From Lentinus brumalis (lineage: Eukaryota > Basidiomycota > Agaricomycetes > Polyporales > Polyporaceae): a stretch of 64,000 bases of DNA. The stretch covers positions 620,001 through 684,000 of the forward strand of contig MARA01000018.1 of assembly GCA_001792895.1 (NCBI GenBank). The letters are read 5' to 3'. Positions 10,084 to 23,563 of the stretch are shown piece after piece. The position numbers were made by a program, and so were the translations under genes. Below the pieces are notes generated by a model. That model searched no databases and was not told the DNA's origin. It worked only from the letters and a program-made list of their open reading frames with translations. Within the stretch, counting starts at the first letter, position 1, and each line of letters begins with the position of its first letter.

Positions 10084-13000
10084 ATGACACAGCAAAGGGT
10101 GATTATGGCACTAACGCATGATCCAGACCATACTCTCGTCATGAACACCGTTCCCTCAACATCTCCCGGTCCCTCCTCTGCCGTGGCAGGAGACGAGATC
10201 GCTGCCTTCTCCGACGTCACCGAAGGGTTGCTCAGCATTGGTGCCGTTACCGCAATACAGTATCTCAGTCTACCTACTCCCGCGCCGCCTCTGCAGCAAT
10301 TCCACACCGTTGCTCCGCCTCCAGCAGACGTCCCGGTTCCCACCAAAGGACCTATCGGGCGCCTCCACCAGGCCTGCCAGCATACCTTCGGCAACGCGAG
10401 CGCATTGAAGTTCAGTTACGAAGAAGTTCCTGAACAAGGTGCGCTTTGTGGTACTTTATATGAAAGACTTATACGTACCTCCCCGGCGTTCAGGAAAGCG
10501 GTGTATTCTCACCATCACACGGCCCAACGGAGACACGCGTACATACTTCTCTCCGACCTTTCATTTCAAGAAGTACGATGCGAAGACAAGCGTAGCTGCC
10601 CACGCTGTGCAGGAGGGAGCTCTTGACTTCATACTCTCCGGCGAGTCCGGTACGACTCCCTCACATTCAGCGTCTACACCGGTCGCGGAAGCTATGAACA
10701 CGGCGCTGGACATGGACGAGTCAGTGAAGGCCATAGAACAGTGTTGTCTAGAGTGGTCCGGAGGGAAGATCAAACCGTTCTGGGTGCATATCAACGAGCC
10801 AAAGTTTGGACGGAGTGCGTCTGTCGATATTCGTGCCACTAATCCTGCTACTGACCGCTCACGACCACGAAGCGTTCGGATGTGCTCTACGGATAAGTGT
10901 TGGGACCAACAACTCCCGGGTGTACTCCGTGAACACCGTCTATAACAGCCCTAGGGAAGCCAGAAAAGCTTGTGCTGATGCTGCTATTGCGGACGATGTC
11001 ATCAACTACATCAAGACATGGAACGCTGCGACACTTGATCAACCCGCCGACGAGACAGAACCACCTGCCTCGACCACTCTCCAAGAATACTTCGAATCTC
11101 TGCCGCAACCGTTCCCCGAGCCAGTTGCGGGGAAGAGTGCGGCGGACATCAACGGGCCAGCATGGCTGAACACGACGATTCAGGCGGCAAGGGGATGCAA
11201 ACTTGTTCCCAACTTCATCTGGACGGTGAATCCACAATTAGGCCGTCTGTGCTGCCCTCATATTACAGTATGTTCCTTCACTCACGTTCGACGTAGTTCA
11301 CGGCTGCTTGCTGCGCCTTGAGCGCCCCGGCGAAGTCAAGTCGTACCTCGTTGATGCCCGCTTCCCCAAACGCGCGGAAGCCAAATCTGCGGTGTGTCTA
11401 CTTGCTATGTCTCAGGGTGTCGGCGCGTACATTCGTGGCGTGGGCAAGGCTGTGGAAGATAAGCTCACGCCAGCGACGCGGAAGCATGTCGGTGAAGTTC
11501 TGCTGCCACTGTTGATGGCGGAGTACCGCACAGCGCATGGACCCGGGGTGCAACCCGTCTTCGAATTTGACATGGACCTTGACGGTCAGTCTCTCCCTTC
11601 CTCTTCTCTCCGAGGCTGTTGTTGGCTAAGCGTGACCGATGTGCAGCTTGTGGTGCTACTCTGATCGTCGAACTCCCCGGATCCGCGAATGCTGAGCGAG
11701 TGCGGAAATACACCGTGCCCGCTGAGTATCGAAACCGCAACGATGCGAAGCTCGCTGTCGTGCTCCACGCCGTCGAACAGGGCGTCATCGAGTTTCTGCG
11801 TTTCTTCGGCAAGCCGCCACCGCTTGGATACGTTGCCAACTACACCCGTCCGGACTCCCAGTTCTTCAGCGCGAATAAGAAGCGAAAGAACTGGGATTCT
11901 GGCGGAAGTAACGGCGGCGTCAGTGATCGGGCAAGTAAGGGTGGTTACAACCACGGATTCACCGGTGGCGGCGGAGGTAACTGGCCCAACAAGAAGCAGC
12001 GGGTCAGCGCCCCGAACGGTTTCCAGCAGGGCCCACCAGGTAATTTCTCAGGGCCTCCCGTCTATGGCGGTGGCCACGGCCCACAGGGTCAGTTCGGGTC
12101 ATGGGGTGGCTATCAGAATGGTGGAGGGTTTCAGAACGGAGGAGGCTTTCAGAATGGTAATCAGCCTGGATGGAACGGGCAGCAGAAGAAGCCGTTCACG
12201 AAGAAACCGTACGGACCTGGTCCCGGCCAATTTGGCGGCGCTCCAGCCCCATTTCAGCCTGGACCTAGGAACGTCGGCGGACCCCCACGCCCTCATAAGC
12301 AGCAAAAGCAATATGGGCAACCTTTCAACGCTGCTGCTCCCTTCTCGCCTGCGCAGCCCCCGCCTCCCGTGCCTTTTGCTCCTTCCCCTCCGTTTCCGTT
12401 TCAAGCCAATGGTGCTGTCGCCGGCGGTCCCCGACCTCCCCATGCAGGGTTCTTCGGTGCGGCGCCGCAGGGCCCCCAGGCTCAGGTACCGTACCCGGCT
12501 CAGGCAGGCCCATCGCGCATGCCGTTCAGTGCACCTCAGCCGGCTCCAGGTGGCGCTCCGTACGGTTCGTTCGTTTCTCCCCAGCTTCCGCCGCCTGTAG
12601 CCGGCATGCCGCCAATGCCGCAATATCAGCAGCAGTACCCGTACGCCGCTGGCGCAGCTCCTGCTCAGGTGCCCGGCCAAGGCCAGTTTCCAGGGTATCA
12701 ACCATACCCGCCTGTCCCGCCACAGCAGGCTCGACCTGGATTCTATTATACGCCTGCGGTGACACCAGCACCGCCCGTTCCCCGGCCTGCTCCTCCTCCG
12801 GTACATCCTCCGCCCGCGGTCTCGCCAGCTCCGCCATACTTCGCTGGGACTCCGGCGCCGCCTGCTGCCAGCCCGCCTGTCCCTGGCCCATCCGTTGGCT
12901 TCATGGCGTACAATTCGCCTTTCGGACCTCAGCGAGCGCAGCCCCCCGCTCCTCAGGTCTCGCCCCCGCCTCCGCCTACCATCCCACCACCACCACCACC

Positions 13001-13525
13001 TCCGACAATCAGCGCGCCGCCGCCGCCGCCACCTGCGACTGCTGCGCCCCCCTACCCCCGCTCCGGGTGTGACGTCAAGCAAGCATCGCCCGCCAGGGCA
13101 GAAGTCTAAGTCTTCGACTCCTGTCCTGTCAACTTCGTCAGCGAGCCCGTCCAAGTCGGCCGACACCACGTCGAAGAGCGGGAAGGTCGCTGTTCGGTCC
13201 GTGGGAACGACGAATGTCGCTGAGCTGTACGGTGCGTCTTCAAGCGTTCGGCCTATGGTCCGCCCTGTCAAACGCGTGTGTTGACGCGGCCACCTTCGGC
13301 GACGCAGACTACTGCAACACGAACAAGATACCCCAGCCGCAGTGGTGCCATGAAATCATGAAGGGCAACACCGCCGGTGAGCCGAAGCATAAGGTGTGGG
13401 TCGTGATAGGCAAGACGAAGTTCGAGCTGCCGATCACGTTCCCGAGCTTGAGTCAAGGCCAGGAGAGGATTGCGAAGAAGGTGCTCGATCAGCTGAAGGC
13501 GAATCCGAAGGCCGTCAAGCCGTGA
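10084..13525 (+). CDS. Large protein with repeated dsRBD-like units and a Gly/Pro/Gln-rich region
   Basis: Proposed exons: 10084-10438, 10494-10814, 10873-11225, 11269-11584, 11647-13231, 13308-13525, about 1050 residues. At least four units share one layout: two or three beta-like strands, then an Ala-rich helix. They are GKRCILTITRPNGDTRTYF with DAKTSVAAHAVQEGALDFI; GCALRISVGTNNSRVYSV with EARKACADAAI; GCLLRLERPGEVKSYLVD with EAKSAVCLLAMSQG; and ACGATLIVELPG with DAKLAVVLHAVEQGVIEFL. A fifth, shorter one (HKVWVVIGKTKFELPITF) ends the protein. The layout resembles a dsRNA-binding domain (inference). About 400 residues between units four and five are low complexity: GGGFQNGGGFQNG, then Pro-rich with PPPPPP runs. 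The frame moves by one base at a C6 run (13047-13052), so either the assembly or the gene has a one-base insertion there. Function unknown. Confidence 0.72.
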
Positions 13526-14830
13526 CAGTGCCGCTGACCGGGGCCGTGTCTGACTTATGAGACGGGCACCACAGGTATCCCTGCTCTTGTTCATTCTATC
13601 CGGGTCCTCCTGTTCCGCTGCGCTCCATTCATCGCTTCATCTCGTATTTAATCGTATCAGCCAGCCGGTAATACGCCCTGCATGTCCTATAACTTACATC
13701 CCATCTGCAATCGATATATACGTTGCTGCCATCGCTACCTTGAAGACTCGACCGAGAGGCGATGGGTGGTGCACGGTGAGTTTGTTCAGTACGTATGCCG
13801 GATCCCTGACACGATTCTTCAACAGGGCAACCCATAGCACATGTTGTGGCGATCACGCATGTCTTCGCCGTCTTGCATGAGCCCCAACATCTGATCTCGT
13901 GCCCAGTTGTTCACCATCTCCACATATCGCGGACATCATCAAGTCGCTCTCCCAAGACACGGCACGCTCCCTTGAGACGGAGGGGACGCAGATGTAACGG
14001 CCCATACCGGTACGAGGCCGACCCATGATGCATGGTCTTGTCCGTTCAACCTGTCCCCGAAGTGGAAAAATACAGATGGCATACCTATGCTTTACCGTGG
14101 TGTCGACGCATTCATCTCTCTGGTTCCAACTTCCCTGGGTACTTTGCTGCTCAATGACAAACCGAACTGCGAATGCCGCCACTTGCTCTCTTCCTTTTCA
14201 CTATTATTGTCCGCGTTAGATCTGTGCATGTTCGATGCACCATCCCACGACGCGAATGGTTCTGTGGCCCGCCGTCGTTTGCGTGGGTTTATAAATTGAA
14301 CTAACCTACTCAGCCTTGCCGTCTTTCGAGATCTGATGCTTTGTGCCAGTAACGTCAGCTGAGGTTGAAATCGGCACCAGTGACGGCGTTGACTTGACGG
14401 AGGCAACATGCTCTCCTCATACACCAGGCTCCAGCTGTAACTCTTGCAGACTGATATCGCTGATTTCCTGCAGGCGTTCCGGAGCTTCGAACTGTTCACG
14501 AGACCTGCCGGGAGAGAACGATCGCAATGGTCCCAGTCCTCGCCTCTACATAGATCACAGCAACATGGCACCCGATCAGGCTAAGCGTTCTCTCGCGCAC
14601 CTGTCAGTCTGTCGACTTCGCCAAGTCGCCACCAAATTCACTCGAGCTGTCGCGAGGTTTGGCAATTGCAACCCTATAGGTGACGATTGCGTGATTTACA
14701 CGACAGCACGTCATCCATAGTGGCTGGTGCCCCGCCGGCCTCACATATCGCAATCGCTCTTAAGCAGACACATCGGACGTGAACTTCAGCTTCCCTCTTC
14801 CCCATCGCGCACCGGGCTCACTTCATCAAC
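13526..14830. other. Intergenic, no gene recognised
   Basis: About 1.3 kb. Overlapping ORFs (for example 14092-14571 minus) have no motifs. A TATAAAT string lies at 14290-14296 but more than 500 nt before the next ATG. The last 100 nt form the 5' leader region of the sulfhydrylase. Confidence 0.5.
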
Positions 14831-16811
<1,981 letters not shown>

Positions 16812-17170
16812 CGTCGCGGCAGGGGTTGGGCAGTATATGTATAGCGCACCAGAGGATGCGCATCGATGTATCATCGTATTTTTGAGGCAACAGGAGGCAT
16901 ACTGTAACACTTACCGCCAGTCCGCGAAGGGGAACAGGAGGCACAGCATCATTATATGACGAGACGATGATTGGTCGAGTGGGACTCTGCTCCGCACCCG
17001 CGTCTTCCCTGTCTTTGCAAGCACACCCGCGCGTATTGTATGAGCGTGCGCATGTTCAAGCAATAAGTGATTCACTTTCTGCCTTCTGTTCATAGCACGG
17101 CCGCTCAGGTGGTCGCTCAGGTGTTTCTCATTGACGTCATTGAACCTAGGTTGAATTCGTACATAAACCC
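16812..17170. other. Intergenic with a perfect TGACGTCA palindrome
   Basis: Terminator of the sulfhydrylase and promoter of the questin-oxidase-like gene. It holds TGACGTCA at 17132-17139. No coding signal is seen. Confidence 0.5.
17132..17139. promoter_or_regulatory. Candidate CRE/ATF-type bZIP site
   Basis: A perfect TGACGTCA palindrome lies 32 nt before the first possible ATG (17171) and 95 nt before the second (17234) of the questin-oxidase-like gene. CREB/ATF-type fungal bZIP factors bind this motif (established). That it works here is inference from position only. Confidence 0.35.
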
Positions 17171-19021
17171 ATGCAGCCCTCTCGCAGAACTCTCGGTGCT
17201 CTGTCCCGCCCACGATCAACTAGGCACTATTCGATGGCGCAACGAGTGAAAGACGAAACACTGACTGCACTTTTCCCTGTACCATCGCCAGCACCCTCGC
17301 CACAAGCACCTGCCCGCTTTCCTGGGATCACCCCTGACTCTGCGGCGGCGTTGCAGAAGACGTTGAAGGATAACCATGTCAAGTGGCACATATTCTTCAA
17401 CTACAAGCGTTTCCACAAGTAACTCTAATGCTCTGCGTCTTGAATGAGATTTGTGCTGACCCCGCCCGCCCGTTTAGCCACGCGTCTCACCAACTGCTCG
17501 CCATATACCACTTGGGAGCGAATGGCCCGCTGATAGGGGCGGCGTATGAGAAACAAGTCAGGACGCAACGCGATGCCTTCAAGTCTCCAGAGGCCATAAC
17601 TCGTGATAACTTTCATGACCATCTCGGCGACGAGGAGTAAGTAGTCTCATTCATGTTCATCGCTTGGACTACAACTTGCGTCAAATCAGCTACTACGAGG
17701 CGTATCTCCGCTTCTTCACCGACGTACTGTTGGACAAGGGCGCGTCTGCGACCATCGAGGAGTATGTTTTCTCGCCGAAGGCAAACATCGAGCCTCCCAA
17801 GCCAGGTCGACCGCCGATGCAGATGGTCAACCGTCTTCTCTCTGGCCTTCTGCACCCACTCATCCATACCGGCTACGGGGCAGAGTTCGGTCTCCTGGGA
17901 ATGTTCGCGGAAGGTTCACTCCATCCTCACCGTAGTATTCCTGTCGCTGATCGCGTTTCCTCTCAGGACTCGCTCAGACCGCAGTGCACCGTGTGCTTGC
18001 ACCTGCCCTGACGCCGCCATCCATCATGCGGTATACCACGGCGGCTGCTTCCGACGCAGCCAATGCAGCGGTCTCTCGCATCACGTCACTCTTCCCGTCA
18101 CTCGTCCTTGATCAACTCCAACGGGTTATCCAGCCCATCAAGCCGCGGAACTCCAAGAGCGTGCACGCACTGTCGCTGGTTTCGCGGATCCTCAAGGACG
18201 ACTACTACTCGTACAAGACGATCGCGCTCCCGCCCCCGGAGGGCAGCGAGGAGGACACTTCGCTCGAGCGCGTGTTACATCTTCGCGGTGATGCATTGGT
18301 GAAGCTGATGGACGAGTGGACGGTCGACGGCACAAACGCGCAGGAGGTGGAGAGCAAGATCGAGGAGCTCTTCTGGACGAACGCCACCATCTACGGCGTG
18401 GCTGGCTGGGGCGGCCGCAAGCAGTCGAAGACGGGCAAGTTCAACGGTGATTTCTTCCTGTAAGTCGATCTAGGTGCTGCCTCGGAGTTTGGCCGCTCAC
18501 ATCGTTCGCGTAGGGTCCACCTGGTGACATCGGTGCTCTTCTTGCCGTCCCTCGTCGCCTACCTCTCCCCCACCTCGATCAACATCCTCCTCCGGATCTA
18601 CCTCCTCAACACGCTCGCACTGTACGTCGCGCGCGGTCGGCCCGCTCTCCCAATCGCCGAGTTCTTCAACTCCGTCAGCCCGTCACCCTCGCCGCCCTCG
18701 AAGTCGGAAACGCCGGCGGACGGCACGCTCAACCCGGAGAACCCGACGGCAAACCCGTGGCTCGCGCTCGTGCAAAGCACCGTCATGCATCCGGACGACC
18801 ACCTGTGCAAGCTGCAGCGTGCGCTCGCGCACTTTGCGTCGCTGTACGGGACGACACAGGCAGGCCACTTCAAGGATCTGGGGGTGGAGCTCGACGGCGC
18901 GGAGAAGCTCGATGGGTCGCTGTTTGTGCGCGTTGCTGGCCTGACCATGGACAGGCTGGGCTGGATGCGCGAGGGAGAGCAGGAGGGGGAATGGGACTTC
19001 GATGCGTTTTTCCATGACTGA
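17171..19021 (+). CDS. Questin-oxidase-like (AflY/DUF4243) protein, intact copy
   Basis: Five exons (17171-17418, 17478-17636, 17690-17913, 17967-18459, 18514-19021) give 543 residues. Starting at ATG 17234 gives 522. The extra N-terminus from 17171 is Arg/Ser-rich and could be a mitochondrial presequence. Family landmarks are HASHQLLAIYHLGA, EYVFSPKA, HPLIHTGYGAEFGLLGM, GLAQTAVHR, FNGDFFLVHLVTSVLFLP and NPWLALVQSTVMHPDDHL. Repeated histidines suit a metal or Baeyer-Villiger-type oxidase. Family members such as GedK and AflY act in polyketide pathways (family knowledge), but no polyketide synthase is in view, so the substrate here is unknown. The broken paralogue at 22860-30029 shares all four intron positions. 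Confidence 0.9.
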
Positions 19022-19201
19022 CTTGGGTTGAATACCGTGGAAAACAAGACAGGATGGATGCCTCATTCGATCTTCGTCCATGCTTCGCATAATCTGTGAT
19101 CAGTCTACTCAAGTCGCCTTTTGATTCAGTCCAACTAGCCCGTCGGAGTGTCGATCAAAATGGAGGACACGTTAAAAAAGCAACCTTGCAATACGTATAC
19201 T

Positions 19202-19272
19202 TCCGACACGGGGAATCGAACCCCGGGCTATCGCGTGAGAGGCGATAATGTTAGCCACTACACCATATCGGA
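19202..19272 (-). tRNA. tRNA-Glu (anticodon CUC)
   Basis: The minus strand folds as a 71-nt tRNA. The acceptor stem is TCCGATA against TGTCGGA with one G-T pair. The D arm holds GTGTAGTGGCTAAC. The anticodon arm has stem ATCGC/GCGAT around the loop CTCTCAC, giving anticodon CTC. The T arm is GGGGTTCGATTCCCC. No intron. The sequence closely matches known fungal Glu tRNAs. It lies about 180 nt after the questin-oxidase-like gene. Confidence 0.95.
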
Positions 19273-20125
19273 CTTACGGTTATTTTCCATTCCAGCGTAT
19301 AGATCAAAGTACACAAGTCCACTAAGCCCTACACCACTCGAGAGTCGAACCCTTTCGCGATTTCCTGGTCAACTGTATATGCATCTGTCCCGAATATATG
19401 GTGAGCCAGTATTCACCTCGCCAGGCATGTCGAATGAAAGACTAATTTCTGTGACAGGGGCATCAGTCCAAGGTAGCTCCAGCTTGGCTCGAGCGTACTA
19501 GTAAGTAAGTACCACCGTGACCGGGGCGGCCCTTGTCTCCCGTAGTCAGAAGTTGACGGGCCTGTTGACGTGCAGAGAGGACGGTACCACCGAGCCACTG
19601 TACAGTGTAGAGCCTTCACGATGGAAGGACACGCCCTACATATGCCGGTCACGGTCGCACCACAGTCTAAAGGTGACGCTAGAAAACCTCGTTTTCCTCG
19701 TCTTCAACTGACCCGGCTCCTGACTCAATTCCATGTTGTAGCTCAGGACCCCCCTCTCCCCGATGGCGCCATCCTTGAGCGGAACACGCTCCTACATATA
19801 TGGGTCGCGGGCGCTGGCATGCGTCTTTACCTCCGATTAAGCGGACGGTCTCATCGCTTGACATCTGCACGGATGCGATAGCCCGTTGTAGGATGACGAC
19901 ACGGACTCACGCGGGGATTCCCCGAATCGTAGAGCTAAGAGGGGTCCCCGATCCGATTCCCTTCAGCACGCATATGTTCCACTAAAGCGCTTCTATACGG
20001 CCTCCGACCGGTACGCGCCGTTATCTCGTGTCCTTTGGTTTAGCGTCACGGTGCGCCCTCTTATCTCCGGTAGCCATCGTGCTATATAGATCCATTCTCG
20101 AGACGTACGTCTTTGGTTGACCGCC
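19273..20125. other. Intergenic, no gene recognised
   Basis: About 0.85 kb between the tRNA and the NCS1 permease. It contains a B-box-like GGTTCGACTCT string on the minus strand near 19344, which I could not fold as a second tRNA. No coding signal. Confidence 0.45.
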
Positions 20126-22131
20126 ATGAAGATCGTCTCCCCGCACGATCTGCTGAGAAGACTCGAAGTCCGGCAGGAGAACGCGTACGAAGGGAGGGCA
20201 ACTGCGTGGATCAACCGTGACATAGTCCCTCTCCCGCCTTCTCGCCGCACATGGGGCGCTTGGTCTTTCGTGGGCTTCTGGCTGCTGACCGGCTTCAACA
20301 TCAGCGGATGGACCACTGCGTCCAGCCTCCTGGGCCTGGGACTCAATGTCTGGCAGGCGATGATATCCGTCATCATCGGGCAGCTCATTGTCGGCTTCGC
20401 TGTCGTTGCGAATGGTTTCGTAGGGGCCGAATGGCACGCCGGATTCCCGGTGTATAACCGCTTCGTGTGGGGCGTATACGGGAGTTTCTTCCCCTTGCTG
20501 ATGCGCATCCTCTTATCCGTCGTCTGGTATGGAGTGCAACTCGTCTTGTGAGTGTCTCCGCTTTCTGTGAGACAGCGCACTGAAGAGCACCGCTCATAGC
20601 GGAGGAAAGAGCGTGAGTATGACTTCTTTATCGCAGAAGTACGTATAGCTCACGCTGGCTGGCTGGCTGGCTATGTAGGTGAAAGTCGTCATCGGTGCGA
20701 TCTGGCCCAGCTTTTACACCCTCCGTAATACGTTGCCGGTGAATGCTGGAATAGAGTCGGTAACCATTGATTCTCAGTATCAGCATGTGCTGATCCCCGT
20801 CTTGCCTAGATTGAACGACCTCATTGGCATCCTCGTCTTCGCGTTCATCTCGTTTCCGCTGTTCCTCGTCCCACCAGAGCACTTCCGGAAGCCGTTCCTC
20901 TGTGGCAGCATCATCATGACTGTCGCAGTCTTCTCTATCTTCGTATGGGCCCTAGCTAAAGAAGGTGGCGGCGGACCGCTACTCACTCACCCCAGCGAAC
21001 TCAGCGGAGTTGAAGCTTTGTCCGGAGGATCCAAGCTCGGCTGGGCAATGGCGTATGGCGTCAGCTCGACCATCGGGAGCACGAGTGCAGGCATCCTTAA
21101 CCAAAGCGACTTCACGCGGTTCGCCGCATACCCGAGTGCGCAAATCATCAGCCAGCTCATCATCGTTCCCCTCAGTACCGTGGTCATCGCGTTCGTTGGC
21201 GTCATCGTTACCAGCTGCGCAGCAGGGTTTTACCCAAACGATGGGCTCCTCTGGGCACCGTATGACCTCCTACCCGTCGTTCAGGCTCGAGGCGGCCCCG
21301 GGGCACGCGCGGCGTGCTTTTTCGCAGGCTGCGCGTTCGTCATCTCGCAATTTGGTATCAACATCCCGGGGAATGCGGTTTCGGGCGGCATTGATCTGGC
21401 GGGCTTGCTACCTAAATACATCAATATCAGGAGGTACGTCGTCCGCTATGTTGAGGGAACATTGTTCAGAACATTGCTGTAGAGGTGCCTTCATGACGGC
21501 GGTGCTCGGGCTCGCAATCTGTCCGTGGAAGCTGCTCACTGGCACGAGCGTGTTCTTGACCGTCCTCAGCTCGTTCTCAGTCTTTCTTGGCCCCCTAACG
21601 GTTCGTCTGTCATCTCATTTCGAATGCTTGTCGACGGAAATTGACGGGTACTTCACCAGGGAGTCATGATTGCTGACTACCTCGTAGTTCGACGCAGCAA
21701 ACTTCTTCTTACGCATCTGTACATGCCTCAGCCAGCATCTGTCTACTACTTCACGTACGGGATTAACTTCCGAGCAGTCGTCGCGTGGATACTCGGCGTC
21801 TGGCCTCTCATGCGTAAGCCCTGGCTATGGCGAATCCTACCGATAGCTGATTACATGACCTGCTTCAGCGGGTTTCATCAACGCTATCTCCCCAAGTCCC
21901 ATCGTAAAATCCGAGGGCTGGACACGCTGCTACGATCTTGCGTGGCCGATGGGCTTCGTAGTGAGCGCCTCGGTGCATGTCCTGCTCAGCAAGGCCTTCC
22001 CGCCCGCTGGCCTTGGGGAAGTCGACGACGAGGACGTGTATGGGACGTTCAACGAGAAGGTCGACGGTAACGGTTACCTCGATGAAACGGCGTCAGTTGA
22101 AGGAAGCGAGAAAGAAAAGATTCCCGTGTAG
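20126..22131 (+). CDS. NCS1-family permease (uracil/allantoin/thiamine-type)
   Basis: Exons 20126-20547, 20600-20612, 20679-20755, 20810-21433, 21483-21600, 21660-21813 and 21869-22131 give 556 residues. A 13-nt exon restores GGKSVKVVIGAIWPSF. The 54-nt intron at 20756-20809 has a weak GTCGGT donor and is in frame, so the ORF also reads through; I prefer splicing because it gives the family-like NAGIELNDLIGILVFAF. About twelve hydrophobic segments are seen. Landmarks of nucleobase:cation symporter-1 proteins are SRRTWGAWSFVGFWLLTGFN, NRFVWGVYGSFFPLLMRI, the LNQSDFTRFA signature, SQFGINIPGNAVSGG and GVMIADYLVVRR. The hydrophilic, acidic C-terminal tail would be cytoplasmic. Substrate cannot be told from sequence. 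The start at 20126 is the first ATG; the upstream leader has no other in-frame ATG. Confidence 0.88.
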
Positions 22132-22859
22132 AGGATGTCTGAGTTGCAGCCAGATGGTATCCTTCCTTCTTATGCGCATGCGATTTGAATCTGTCGTCCG
22201 CGTATTCACTCGCGTAAACTGACGCCGTACAAACAGAGTTTCGGCGGCACTCCAACGTCATGCACGTGCTTATTCTTAGCCGCTCCATGCAGGTAGTCAG
22301 CAAAAGGCCTCGTGCCCTCTCGTGCCAGGTCCAAACCCAGATCCGCGACACCTGAACATACCAGAGTTACAAACCAGCGCCGCTGGGCCGTCATCTTGTA
22401 ACGCATGTTGACGGCTACCGTAATCCCAAGGTGATTTCTTGGCGCAGTCGCGCAGCTACTAGCTTTGTCAAGCAAAATGGCAGTTCGAAACATGCGACAG
22501 GCGAGCCGTTGGTCCACGTATCCCCCGACGCCGTCGCCTTGCAGACTCCAAATAGTTCGTCACAAGCGGGTTCCTAGTGAGAACGCTGAGTAAAATCTCC
22601 CGGTCTCATGCACATGACGCCCCGTTCTTAGGTGAGGACATTCAGTTCCGTCCCACGCGACGCCTCTTCGCGCGCAAACCTGGGCCCCTGCTTGTGATTA
22701 GACCCACGAAGCGCTCCCAGAACATGGTTTTGATCAGTGTCTACGGAAGATCACAGTCTAGTCCGTACGAGTACAAGTAGGGGTCTTAGGCCGTCTTAGG
22801 ACCAACACCGCCGTCCGTAACACGACCACGCTCACTGGCTGCTAACATACGCGAACGTC
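22132..22859. other. Intergenic, no gene recognised
   Basis: About 0.73 kb between the NCS1 permease and the broken questin-oxidase-like gene. Only short, motif-free ORFs are present. Confidence 0.5.
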
Positions 22860-23119
22860 ATGTCTCTCAAATCCACAGAACTCGATACGTTCTTCCCCCT
22901 TCCCTCGGAGGCACCGTCCAGTCGGTCGCCCGTACGTCTTCCAGGCATCACTCGGGCGTCGAGCGAGGCATTGGTCAAGACGCTGAAGGATGACCATGTC
23001 AAGTGGCATGCGTTCTTCAACGACAGGGGCTTCCACAAGTACGTCGTTCGCGTCTGATGCTCTAGAGGGAAACGACTGACCCGGCGGTGCCCCAACAGCC
23101 ATGCGTCTCATCACTTAGT

Positions 23120-23124
23120 CGCCA
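23120..23124. repeat. Target-site duplication, left copy (CGCCA)
   Basis: CGCCA precedes the 5' LTR and recurs at 28513-28517 right after the 3' LTR. Five base pairs is usual for Ty1/copia integration. Confidence 0.92.
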
Positions 23125-23494
23125 TGTTGAGGATTGGGTCTGGGCTGGGGCGGGCAAGCGCGCCCGTCCTCGTGAGGCGATCGAGGTGTCAAGGAGGAGT
23201 GGAGGGCTTGTTGCCGACGTCGTGCGCGACGTCGGGACTGCGCCCGCCCGAGGCGCTTCGTGCGTCCTTTTGTTATGAGTGTCTTACTTTTCGTTCTTGT
23301 CGCGTCCGTCTATTTAGGACTCCCGTTCGTGTATCGTCCACCTCAGTCCCGCGTACACGCGTCTGACTGAGGTGAGATCCCCCGTTGTATTCTCTCGTAT
23401 CCTGTATGCTCACGCCTATGTAGTGCTTGCTTCATAGGTACCTAATACATCATTAGTCCCGCGTACACGCGTCTGACTGAGTGCTTGCTTCATA
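23125..23494 (+). repeat. 5' LTR of the copia element
   Basis: A 370-bp direct repeat, read as identical to 28143-28512. Inside it, a block of about 26 nt (core CGCGTACACGCGTCTGACTGAG) occurs twice and GTGCTTGCTTCATA occurs twice. The 80-codon ORF starting MLRIGSGLG is found in both LTRs and is not a gene. Confidence 0.96.
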
Positions 23495-23509
23495 GGTTAT
23501 GAGCCCTGC
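23495..23509 (+). promoter_or_regulatory. Primer-binding site, initiator tRNA-Met anticodon arm
   Basis: GGTTATGAGCCCTGC follows the LTR with no gap. It is complementary to the anticodon-arm region of fungal initiator tRNA-Met (CAGGGCTCATAACC). Drosophila copia and yeast Ty5 are known to prime from a half-tRNA of this kind (established). Use of the half-tRNA here is inferred from that complementarity. Confidence 0.85.
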
Positions 23510-23563
23510 CTTCTAGGCAACTGCGTACTCGATCCAGACGACTTACCAATTCTATCAATCACT

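Noticed and set aside
12099..13271. 390-codon minus-strand ORF opposite the proline-rich region
   Set aside because: It is an Arg-rich antisense shadow of a G/C-biased Pro-rich coding region and has no motif of its own.
19310..19400. Second tRNA-like B-box string (GGTTCGACTCT) next to tRNA-Glu
   Set aside because: No acceptor stem or anticodon arm can be folded around it.
20760..20777. 18-nt GTAACC...CTCAG as an intron in the NCS1 permease
   Set aside because: Too short to splice; the 54-nt in-frame intron at 20756-20809 fits the family alignment better.
23124..23366. 80-codon ORF (MLRIGSGLG...) present twice
   Set aside because: It lies in each LTR; identity is due to the LTR repeat, not to a duplicated gene.
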